This document shows positions 1 through 6,487 of a stretch of DNA of 12,361 nt, in pieces. Position 1 is the first letter of the stretch; every line of letters begins with the position of its first letter. Made by a program: the position numbers and the translations under genes. The DNA comes from Clostridia bacterium (GTDB taxonomy: Bacteria > Bacillota > Clostridia > Oscillospirales > Acutalibacteraceae), in the NCBI GenBank assembly GCA_900771185.1, contig CAAGND010000133.1:1-12361 (forward strand), read 5' to 3'. Below the pieces are notes generated by a model. The model did no database searches, had not been told where the DNA came from, and saw only the letters and a program-made list of their open reading frames with translations.

Positions 1-617
1 ACCGAAAACAGTCCGATGACTCCGCACAGAGTCACCATGATGCCCAAACCGATGAAGCAGGCGGGATAGCCTACCGCGCTGACGCCGGCGCCGAAACCGA
101 CTGTGACTATGAGCGTCGCCAGAATCGGAAGCGTTGCGAGAACCGCTTCGGCGGTGCCTCTGTTTTCGGGAACAGTGACGTCAGTCACCCATGCGTTGAA
201 GGCGGCGTCGTTCGCGGTCGAACCCATAAAGGTCATAACGCAGTCCATGATGATAACCACGCTGACAGTTGCCGCAACGACCTTGGCCTCATCGCTTATT
301 GAAAACGCCCGCGCTATGTTTTCACGGGAAATCAGGGCAAAGACCGCCACGGTGACGCCCCAGAGTATGTAACCCGCGCAGATAAACACCTTGCGGCGGT
401 TGAGCTTATCGCTGAGTGTTCCCATGATGAAGGTGGTCACGACCGCGGCAACAGCGCTGCAGGCCACCATGACTGAAATATCTTTCGGTGTTCCGCCGAT
501 AAAATTATAAAGGAAGGTGTTGAAATAGACGTTTTCAACCGCCCATGCAACCTGACCCATAAAGCCGAACAAAATCAGATTGAACAAGATCCTTTTTCCG
601 AGCTTTACTTTTTCCAC
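1..617 (-). CDS. MFS transporter, N-terminal part (cut by left edge)
   Basis: About 205 codons of a major facilitator superfamily permease are visible; the C-terminal half lies outside the window. The start is a GTG at 617-615 (first residues VEKVKLGKRI), chosen because GGAGGA lies 5 bases upstream; the overlapping ATG two bases earlier meets a stop after four codons. Hydrophobic segments fall at about residues 9-38, 46-65, 78-97, 112-132, 158-180 and 184-205, consistent with the first six membrane helices. The loop after helix 2 carries MFS motif A (GTLSDKLNRRK, residues 66-76), and residues 150-154 (PENRG) form another typical cytoplasmic loop. The start, with its MGQVAWAVEN stretch, resembles the GPH/SLC45-like sugar:cation symporters of Clostridia, but the substrate cannot be read from the sequence. 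The gene lies 66 bases downstream of a membrane-protein gene on the same strand and has its own promoter candidate. The family is secure; the subfamily is inferred. Confidence 0.88.
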   Translation of the reverse strand, partial: MEKVKLGKRILFNLILFGFMGQVAWAVENVYFNTFLYNFIGGTPKDISVMVACSAVAAVVTTFIMGTLSDKLNRRKVFICAGYILWGVTVAVFALISRENIARAFSISDEAKVVAATVSVVIIMDCVMTFMGSTANDAAFNAWVTDVTVPENRGTAEAVLATLPILATLIVTVGFGAGVSAVGYPACFIGLGIMVTLCGVIGLFS

Positions 618-622
618 ATATA

Positions 623-628
623 TCCTCC
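623..628 (-). promoter_or_regulatory. Ribosome binding site deciding the GTG start of the MFS gene
   Basis: GGAGGA on the minus strand, five bases before the GTG at 617. It supports a GTG start, which is easily missed because the overlapping ATG two bases upstream is out of frame. Confidence 0.7.
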
Positions 629-658
629 GTTCTTATAAATAAATATATTACAAAGAAT

Positions 659-687
659 ATAATATCAAAAAATATAGCTATAATCAA
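659..687 (-). promoter_or_regulatory. Predicted promoter of the MFS gene
   Basis: On the minus strand there is a -35 box TTGATT (687-682), a 17-base spacer and a -10 box TATTAT (664-659), placing transcription start near position 652, about 35 bases before the GTG. The -35 box overlaps the stop codon of the upstream membrane-protein gene, so the transporter can be expressed separately from it. The surrounding DNA is very AT-rich, which raises the chance of a random match. Confidence 0.45.
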
Positions 688-1505
688 TATAAAATTTTAT
701 ATCTGTCAATATCATTTTTGAGATTTCGCACAGTTTCAAGTATCCAAACCGCACATGCCTGCCTGTAATAGGGCCACACGAAGAGCGCGGGCACAATCAA
801 TAGGCAGGAGAGCAGCCAAGGGGCAAAGCTCAGCTTGAACGTGGCGCAGGAGAGATATCTGCCCTGCATGATTCTCGCGCTTGCGTTTATTGCGGAGCGC
901 ACACCGGTGCACGGACGTATTGCAGCAATATAGGGAGCCGCTGCGTAGCGCTGAACGGTGCAAAAGGAAAAAACAGCGCCGACGGCGAGCAGAACTGCGC
1001 TCCCCGAAAAAACCGTCAGCGCTGTGCCGAGCGATATCCCGGAGGAAAAAAGCATATATATTCCGCCTGCGGCGAGTGCCAGACCGGGCAGGCAGAAAAG
1101 CAGAACTATCCCGCTTTTTATTAACAGAAGTGTCAGTGTCAGCGCAAAAGCACGGAACGCCCTTTTATAAGAGTACCAACTGAAAACCCTTTTAATCGGG
1201 ATTTTGTCGTTCATTGCGCCGCGGAGAAACCACTCATACACGCCGACCGATGCCGGCGCAAATAAAAACAACCCGGCGACTGCCAGCAGCAGGCAGACGG
1301 CAATATTTATAATAGGCGCGAACTCACTGCCGAGCCCAAGCAGAGCGCCCTCTATTTTTCCCGCTGAAAGCAGCAGACGCACATTGGCTGTCATGAATCC
1401 CCACACCAGTGCTCCGGCGCAGAATAAAACCGGTATCGCCGCCCCTGAAAACTGCCGCCCGACCATAGCTGCCCTGCCGAAAACCTTGATCTCGGAGCTT
1501 TTCAT
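684..1505 (-). CDS. Polytopic membrane protein, DUF975-like
   Basis: A 273-residue integral membrane protein of unknown function. Hydrophobic segments lie at about residues 22-40, 65-85, 119-150 (probably two), 163-183 and 225-245. A short charged loop (about 98-117) contains a basic, aromatic stretch (KRVFSWYSYKRAFRAF). The second half has the pattern SFAPWLLSCLLIVPALFVWPY, followed by a short charged tail; this layout resembles DUF975 proteins of Firmicutes, though the match is by eye and weak. The ATG at 1505 is preceded by AAGGAGAG at a good distance. The MFS gene follows on the same strand after 66 bases. Another reading frame upstream on this strand overlaps its start as ATGA, but has no ribosome site and was rejected as a gene. 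The gene call is firm; the family label is tentative. Confidence 0.75.
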   Translation of the reverse strand: MKSSEIKVFGRAAMVGRQFSGAAIPVLFCAGALVWGFMTANVRLLLSAGKIEGALLGLGSEFAPIINIAVCLLLAVAGLFLFAPASVGVYEWFLRGAMNDKIPIKRVFSWYSYKRAFRAFALTLTLLLIKSGIVLLFCLPGLALAAGGIYMLFSSGISLGTALTVFSGSAVLLAVGAVFSFCTVQRYAAAPYIAAIRPCTGVRSAINASARIMQGRYLSCATFKLSFAPWLLSCLLIVPALFVWPYYRQACAVWILETVRNLKNDIDRYKILY

Positions 1506-1591
1506 GCAAATCTCTCCTTAAAAATCAGTTCCCTGTTATTATTGGACACAAACGTGCTGTTAATACGAACAAGGATTAATAAGACGATGCG

Positions 1592-1714
1592 GTGAGGAGT
1601 TATAATATCAGCGACCCGAAGGAGCTTAAAAATTATACCTTCGGCGGCTCTTTCGGCGAGATAAACGAATATATCGAGGGCGACCGGGATGTGGTTTTCG
1701 ATTTTGACTGTTAA
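1592..1714 (+). pseudogene. Small orphan coding remnant (C-terminal-looking fragment)
   Basis: A 40-codon open frame starting at GTG 1592 reads like the end of a real protein. It is rich in Gly, Asp, Glu and aromatic residues (for example NYTFGGSFGEINEYIEGDRD) and favours codons like those of neighbouring genes (GAG, AAG, GGC, TTC). Two TAA stops lie in the same frame a few codons upstream (1576-1581). There is no convincing ribosome site or promoter, so it is probably the surviving 3' end of a decayed gene, just upstream of the ileS promoter. I do not recognise the family. A genuine small protein or a chance open frame cannot be excluded. Confidence 0.35.
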
Positions 1715-1748
1715 AATTGTTTTTCGCACTTTTCGTATGAAAAAGGTG

Positions 1749-1777
1749 TTGACGAAAGTTTATAAATGTATTATAAT
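1749..1777 (+). promoter_or_regulatory. Strong sigma-A promoter for the T-box/ileS transcript
   Basis: The -35 box is TTGACG (1749-1754), the spacer is exactly 17 bases, and the -10 box is a consensus TATAAT (1772-1777). Transcription would start near 1784, immediately before the riboswitch leader. Box quality, spacing and position all agree. Confidence 0.85.
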
Positions 1778-1783
1778 TCACTC

Positions 1784-2027
1784 AAATAGACATATTTTAA
1801 ATGCTTTGACGGAGACAGTAGACGCGCAGCGAAAAGCACAGTGAGCCGGCGGCAGTGGAAAGCCGGTGTTTTCGGCGCGGACGAACATCACTCCCGAGCA
1901 GCGGACCGAAAGGGAACCCCTCAGTAGAGTCCGACGGCGCGTCCCGCCGTTAACGGGCGGCATTTGTCTGAATGTAGTGGGTGGTTGCAAAGCGAGTCTT
2001 TGTCCTGTTATGGACGAGGGCTTTTTT
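1784..2027 (+). promoter_or_regulatory. T-box riboswitch (isoleucine) controlling ileS
   Basis: A leader of about 240 bases that senses uncharged tRNA-Ile and lets transcription continue into ileS when charging is low. Visible parts in order: the Stem I entry (GACGGAGACAGTAG, 1808-1821); the Stem I apical hairpin with CCGGC (1846-1850) pairing GCCGG (1862-1866) around the conserved-looking GGCAGTGGAAA loop; a specifier region GAACATCACTCCCGAG in which ATC at 1887-1889 is an Ile codon followed by a purine; a middle GC-rich hairpin (around 1944-1962, CCGCC against GGCGG); and a T-box-like core near 1976-1992. Within the core, TGGT (1982-1985) is complementary to the ACCA end expected of tRNA-Ile. 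A terminator hairpin follows. The core departs from the usual AGGGTGGNACCGCG consensus, so the exact antiterminator pairing is uncertain, but specifier, layout and downstream gene agree. Confidence 0.88.
1995..2027 (+). terminator. ileS: Regulated terminator of the ileS T-box leader
   Basis: AGTCTTTGTCC (1995-2005) pairs with GGACGAGGGCT (2012-2022), an 11-base-pair stem with several G-U pairs and a six-base loop, followed by a run of six T (2022-2027). The left arm overlaps the predicted antiterminator region, as expected for a transcriptional T-box switch. Confidence 0.8.
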
Positions 2028-2056
2028 GTTTGTAAACGGCAACATTTCCCCTATCT

Positions 2057-2064
2057 GGAAAGGA
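2057..2064 (+). promoter_or_regulatory. ileS: Ribosome binding site deciding the ileS start
   Basis: GGAAAGGA lies 11 bases before the ATG at 2076. A second in-frame ATG at 2064 overlaps the end of this purine run and so has no spacing; the 2076 start is preferred. Confidence 0.6.
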
Positions 2065-2075
2065 TGACGACAGTT

Positions 2076-5000
2076 ATGTATGACAAGGTTTCAACAAATT
2101 TTGAATTTGTGGAGCGGGAAGAGGCGGTTCTGGATTTCTGGAACAAGAACGACATCTTTCAAAAGAGCATTGACTCACGCAAGGACGGGGAGACTTATAC
2201 CTTCTATGACGGTCCGCCGACAGCCAACGGCAAGCCGCATATAGGTCACGTCCTCACCCGTGTTATCAAGGACATGATTCCCCGCTACAAGACCATGAAA
2301 GGCTATATGGTTCCGCGTAAAGCGGGCTGGGATACCCACGGTCTGCCTGTTGAGATTGAGGTTGAAAAGCTTCTCGGCATCGAGGGCAAGCAGGGCATTG
2401 AGGAATACGGTCTTGAGCCGTTCATCAACAAGTGCAAGGAGAGCGTCTGGAAGTATAAGGGCATGTGGGAGGATTTTTCCGGCAAGGTCGGCTTCTGGGC
2501 GGATATGGAGCATCCGTATGTCACATATCACAACTCCTTTATTGAGTCCGAGTGGTGGGCGCTCAAACAGATTTGGGACAAGGGTCTGCTCTATAAGGGT
2601 TTCAAGATTGTTCCCTACTGCCCGCGCTGCGGCACTCCGCTTTCATCTCAGGAGGTCGCACAGGGATATAAGGACGTCAAGGAGCGCTCGGCTTTTGTGA
2701 AGTTCAAGGTCAAGGGCGAGGACGCATATTTTCTCGCATGGACGACCACTCCGTGGACTCTGCCCTCGAACGTGGCGCTCTGCGTCAACCCCGATGAGGA
2801 ATATGTGAAAATCAGTGCCGACGGCACAGTATACTATATGGCGCAGGCTCTTGTCTCCACGGTGTTCCCGGACGGAGCCGAGGAGCTTCAGAGCTTTAAA
2901 GGCAAAGACCTTGAGGGCAGAGAATATGAGCCGCTGTTTGAGTGCACCAAGGCAAAGGACGGCAAAAAGGGCTGGTATGTCACCTGTGACAGCTATGTAA
3001 CACTCACGGACGGAACCGGTATTGTTCACATCGCTCCCGCTTTCGGTGAGGATGATGCCAATGTCGGACGCAAATATGATCTGCCGTTTGTGCAGATGGT
3101 GGACTCAGCGGGCTGCATGACCGCCGAGACCCCGTGGGCGGGCAGATTCTGCAAGGATGTCGACAAAGATATCCTCATTGACCTTGAGAAAAGAGGTCTT
3201 CTCTTCTCAGCTCCGCTGTTTGAGCACAGCTATCCGCATTGCTGGCGCTGTGACACACCTCTCATCTACTATGCACGCGACTCATGGTTTATCAAGATGA
3301 CCGAGGTGCGCGATGACCTTGTGCGCAACAACAACACCGTCAACTGGATTCCCGAGAGCATCGGCAAGGGACGCTTCGGCGACTGGATTGAAAACGTTCA
3401 GGATTGGAGCATCAGCCGTAACCGCTATTGGGGAACTCCGCTCAACATCTGGGAGTGCGAGTGCGGTCACAGACATTCGATCGGTTCCATTGAGGAGCTT
3501 AAGAGCATGTCCTCAAACTGCCCCGATGATATCGAGCTGCACCGCCCGTATATTGACGCGGTGACAATAAAATGCCCGAAGTGCGGCGGCGAAATGCACC
3601 GTGTTTCCGAGGTTATCGACTGCTGGTTCGACTCCGGCTCAATGCCGTTCGCACAGCACCACTATCCGTTTGAAAATCAGGATCTGTTCAAGCAGCAGTT
3701 CCCCGCGGAGTTCATCTCCGAGGCTGTTGACCAGACAAGAGGCTGGTTCTATTCGCTGCTTGCCATCTCGACCCTGCTCTTTAACAAGGCGCCTTATAAG
3801 AATGTCATCGTTCTCGGTCATGTTCAGGATGAGAACGGTCAGAAGATGTCCAAGTCCAAGGGCAACGCCGTTGACCCGTTTGACGCTCTGAACGCCTACG
3901 GTGCGGACGCCGTGCGCTGGTATTTCTACACCAACTCCGCCCCGTGGCTGCCGAACCGCTTCCACGGCAAGGCAGTTGTTGAGGGTCAGCGCAAGTTCAT
4001 GGGCACTCTCTGGAACATCTACGCATTCTTTGTTCTCTATGCAAATATAGATGAGTTTGACGCGACAAAATATCAGCTTGAAAAGCCCGAAAACCTGCCG
4101 ACTATGGACAGATGGCTGCTTTCAAAGCTCAACACCCTCATAAACACGGTGGACGGCTATCTCGCGGACTATTGCATCCCCGAGGCTGCCCGTGCGCTTC
4201 AGACCTTTGTTGACGAGATGAGCAACTGGTATGTCCGCCGCTGCCGTGAGCGCTTCTGGGCTCAGGGTCTCGAGCAGGACAAGATAAACGCCTATATGAC
4301 TCTCTACACCGCGCTTGTGACCGTCTCAAAGCTTGCGGCTCCCATGATTCCGTTTATGACGGAGGACATCTACCGCAACCTTGTCTGCAATATCGACAAG
4401 AACGCTCCGGAGAGCGTGCATCTGTGCGACTATCCTGTAGCGGATGAGGAGTATATCGACAAAAAGCTTGAGGATGATATGCAGGAGGCTCTCAACATTG
4501 TTGTTCTCGGACGCGCGGCAAGAAACGGCGCCAACATCAAGAACCGCCAGCCGCTGGGCAAGATGTTTGTCCAGGCGGAGAACGTTCTCTCCGGTGAGTT
4601 CGCGGAGATAATCAGGGATGAGCTGAATGTGAAGAGCCTTGAATTTGTCGGCGCGGACGCTGATTTTGTCAGCTACAGCTTCAAGCCCCAGCTCAAAACC
4701 GTCGGTCCGAAATACGGCAGGTTCCTGGGCAAAATCAAGGAATATCTCGCATCCCTTGACGGCGCGGCCGCAAAGAAGGAGCTTGATGAAAAAGGCGCTC
4801 TGAAGTTCAGCGTTGACTCAAATGATATCGAGCTTACAGCGGATGATCTGCTCATCGACTCGGTGCAGAAGGAGGGCAGCTTTGCCGTTTCGGATTACGG
4901 AGTGACAGTTGCCATTGACACGAACCTCACCGATGAGCTTATCGAGGAGGGCTTTGTGCGCGAGATAATCTCAAAGATTCAGACCATGCGCAAGGAGTCC

Positions 5001-5195
5001 GGCTTCGATGTTATGGACAGAATCACCGTCTATACCGGAGACAACGAAAAGCTAAACGCTGTCATGAACGCTAACAGAGAGGAAATCTGCGGCGACGTGC
5101 TTGCGGACGATATAATCTTCAACGAGACCAGAGAAAGCTCCAAGGAGTGGAACATCAACGGTGAGAAGATGACCATTGGCGTGGAGAAAAAATAA
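2076..5195 (+). CDS. ileS: Isoleucyl-tRNA synthetase, type 2 (eukaryotic-like)
   Basis: Class I synthetase of 1039 residues that charges tRNA-Ile with isoleucine in the cytoplasm. The start MYDKVSTNFEF matches the usual family start; the open frame runs back to about 1866, but that part is riboswitch. The HIGH motif is at residues 55-58 (in ANGKPHIGH), WDTHGLP at 85-91, CPRC at 182-185, the CP1 editing-domain motif TTTPWTLPSN at 223-232, GIVHIAPAFGEDD further on in CP1, HCWRC at 388-392, a likely metal site with cysteines 461, 463, 500 and 503, and KMSKS at 590-594. An anticodon-binding helical domain follows, then a C-terminal part ending without the cysteine-rich zinc module typical of type 1 bacterial IleRS. 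These points place it in the type 2 group, which generally tolerates mupirocin better. All catalytic motifs are intact. It is the only gene on its transcript, led by a T-box and ended by a hairpin. Confidence 0.97.
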   Translation: MYDKVSTNFEFVEREEAVLDFWNKNDIFQKSIDSRKDGETYTFYDGPPTANGKPHIGHVLTRVIKDMIPRYKTMKGYMVPRKAGWDTHGLPVEIEVEKLLGIEGKQGIEEYGLEPFINKCKESVWKYKGMWEDFSGKVGFWADMEHPYVTYHNSFIESEWWALKQIWDKGLLYKGFKIVPYCPRCGTPLSSQEVAQGYKDVKERSAFVKFKVKGEDAYFLAWTTTPWTLPSNVALCVNPDEEYVKISADGTVYYMAQALVSTVFPDGAEELQSFKGKDLEGREYEPLFECTKAKDGKKGWYVTCDSYVTLTDGTGIVHIAPAFGEDDANVGRKYDLPFVQMVDSAGCMTAETPWAGRFCKDVDKDILIDLEKRGLLFSAPLFEHSYPHCWRCDTPLIYYARDSWFIKMTEVRDDLVRNNNTVNWIPESIGKGRFGDWIENVQDWSISRNRYWGTPLNIWECECGHRHSIGSIEELKSMSSNCPDDIELHRPYIDAVTIKCPKCGGEMHRVSEVIDCWFDSGSMPFAQHHYPFENQDLFKQQFPAEFISEAVDQTRGWFYSLLAISTLLFNKAPYKNVIVLGHVQDENGQKMSKSKGNAVDPFDALNAYGADAVRWYFYTNSAPWLPNRFHGKAVVEGQRKFMGTLWNIYAFFVLYANIDEFDATKYQLEKPENLPTMDRWLLSKLNTLINTVDGYLADYCIPEAARALQTFVDEMSNWYVRRCRERFWAQGLEQDKINAYMTLYTALVTVSKLAAPMIPFMTEDIYRNLVCNIDKNAPESVHLCDYPVADEEYIDKKLEDDMQEALNIVVLGRAARNGANIKNRQPLGKMFVQAENVLSGEFAEIIRDELNVKSLEFVGADADFVSYSFKPQLKTVGPKYGRFLGKIKEYLASLDGAAAKKELDEKGALKFSVDSNDIELTADDLLIDSVQKEGSFAVSDYGVTVAIDTNLTDELIEEGFVREIISKIQTMRKESGFDVMDRITVYTGDNEKLNAVMNANREEICGDVLADDIIFNETRESSKEWNINGEKMTIGVEKK

Positions 5196-5275
5196 CACCC
5201 CGCCGCGGCGAAAGGTAAGCGACCGAAAACAGTATCGCTTATGAAGCGAAGAATTCTATTATCTTAATATACAGA

Positions 5276-5316
5276 GGAACGCCCGGAAGTTTTCGAACTT
5301 TTTCGGGCGTTCCTTT
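5276..5316 (+). terminator. Rho-independent terminator after ileS
   Basis: GGAACGCCCG (5276-5285) pairs with CGGGCGTTCC (5304-5313), with an inner AAGTT/AACTT pair around TTCG. The T tail is short (TTT then ATGC), so termination may be incomplete. It lies between the convergent ileS and oxidoreductase genes; read from the other strand it has an even poorer tail. Confidence 0.7.
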
Positions 5317-5405
5317 ATGCAGACGGTAGAATATTTTGTGATATACTCGATTCAATAGAAGAGTGCGGTAAATAAGAATTTGTCGGTGATTCGTCATAAA
5401 AAATC

Positions 5406-6395
5406 TTATTTATCCTGAGGGTATTCAACACCTGTGATTTTTCGGATTTTGTCCATTTGTTTTGTGATGTAAAGCGTTTGCTCATGTGTCACAATGGGGC
5501 TTTCTTTGAGACCATTTGATACACATTCGGAAAAATGAGCGATTTGTTCCTCAAAACCGTTGCCTGCATAAGGAACGGGAATTTTCACGGTTTCGCCATT
5601 GTTGAGATAAATGTCGATTTCCTGAGGGGCATAGAATCTGAGAAGATGAGCATAACCCTTGTTTCCGTAAACATATCCCTCGTTGGGTTTGCGGAGCAGA
5701 ATTGCACTTGAAATATCGGCAATCGCTCCGTTTTTATATTTGAGAAGAACACAGGTATGACTGTCAACGCCGTTATATATATCGGATTGTGCGTTGATTG
5801 TTTCAACATCTTTTCCGAGATACCAGCTTGCAAAATTCAGACCGTAAACGCCGACATCAAGAAGCGAACCGCCGCCGTTTTCTCGTTTGAAAACATGATG
5901 GTCCATTTCATCTTCGTCCATTGAGTAGCAGAATTTACCTTCGACGCCGAGAATATCGCCGAGAACGCCGTCTTCAACGAGTTCAAGCATTTTTATTGTA
6001 CCCGGCACAAGTCTTGCCCACATAGCTTCCATAAGAAGAACATTGTTTTCTTTGGCACAGCGGAACATTTCCTCTGCTTCTTTGAAGTTGACTGCCATGG
6101 GTTTTTCACAGAGAACATGTTTTCCGTTGTTCATCATAAGGCATGAACAGCCGATATGACCCGAATGCGGAACAGCGATATATGCCGCATCGATAACATC
6201 GGAAAGTGCCATTTTCTCATAGCTGTCGAAGCGTACGGGAATATCAAATTCATAGCCGAATTTTTCGGCATTTTCTTTTGTTCTTGATGCAACCGCAACA
6301 AGTTCTGCGTTATCAACATTTTTTATCGCTTCGGCGAAACGGTGGGCAATAGTACCTGTGCCGACTATACCGAATCTGATCTTTTGGTTGTTCAT
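5406..6395 (-). CDS. Gfo/Idh/MocA-family NAD(P)-dependent oxidoreductase
   Basis: A 329-residue cytoplasmic dehydrogenase of the Gfo/Idh/MocA family, which usually oxidises or reduces sugars, inositols or related polyols. The N-terminal Rossmann fold begins with FGIVGTGTIA (residues 8-17, GxGxxA). The family CEKP motif is at 96-99, with Lys98 the expected catalytic/cofactor lysine, followed by MAVN. EAMWARLVP (123-131) and GGGSLLDVGVY (174-184) are typical of the dihydrodiol-dehydrogenase-like branch. Length is normal and all motifs are intact. The ATG at 6395 has GAGGTG a few bases upstream. The substrate cannot be told. The gene stands alone: it sits after the hom terminator, and no sugar-transport or sugar-kinase gene is beside it. 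Sampled lines give about 38-47% GC against about 50-58% in ileS, with more A/T-ending codons, suggesting a different history from its neighbours. Confidence 0.92.
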   Translation of the reverse strand: MNNQKIRFGIVGTGTIAHRFAEAIKNVDNAELVAVASRTKENAEKFGYEFDIPVRFDSYEKMALSDVIDAAYIAVPHSGHIGCSCLMMNNGKHVLCEKPMAVNFKEAEEMFRCAKENNVLLMEAMWARLVPGTIKMLELVEDGVLGDILGVEGKFCYSMDEDEMDHHVFKRENGGGSLLDVGVYGLNFASWYLGKDVETINAQSDIYNGVDSHTCVLLKYKNGAIADISSAILLRKPNEGYVYGNKGYAHLLRFYAPQEIDIYLNNGETVKIPVPYAGNGFEEQIAHFSECVSNGLKESPIVTHEQTLYITKQMDKIRKITGVEYPQDK

Positions 6396-6450
6396 TTCAC
6401 ACCTCGATAAATTCCGGTTTATCAGACTATTGAAAAACCATTTTTTAACG

Positions 6451-6474
6451 AAAAGCCATCCCTTCAGGGACGGC
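6451..6474 (-). terminator. Rho-independent terminator after hom
   Basis: On the minus strand GCCGTCCC (6474-6467) pairs with GGGATGGC (6462-6455) across a TGAA loop, with one G-U pair, followed by TTTT (6454-6451) and another T-rich/A-rich run. It lies 14 bases after the hom stop codon and separates hom from the oxidoreductase gene. Confidence 0.85.
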
Positions 6475-6487
6475 CCAATTCTTTGTT

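Noticed and set aside
1502..1729. Minus-strand 75-codon frame whose stop overlaps the DUF975-like start as ATGA
   Set aside because: The overlap looks like translational coupling, but the GTG start has no ribosome site, the protein resembles nothing, and the opposite strand over the same bases reads more like real coding sequence.
1941..1962. Palindrome CCGTTAACGG as a protein operator
   Set aside because: It sits inside the T-box leader where the surrounding CCGCC/GGCGG forms an RNA hairpin, which explains the symmetry.
5371..5411. AT-rich inverted repeat around the oxidoreductase stop codon as a terminator
   Set aside because: AATAAGA/TCTTATT can pair, but the loop is about 20 bases, the stem is weak and bulged, and there is no T run after it, so a terminator call is not supported.
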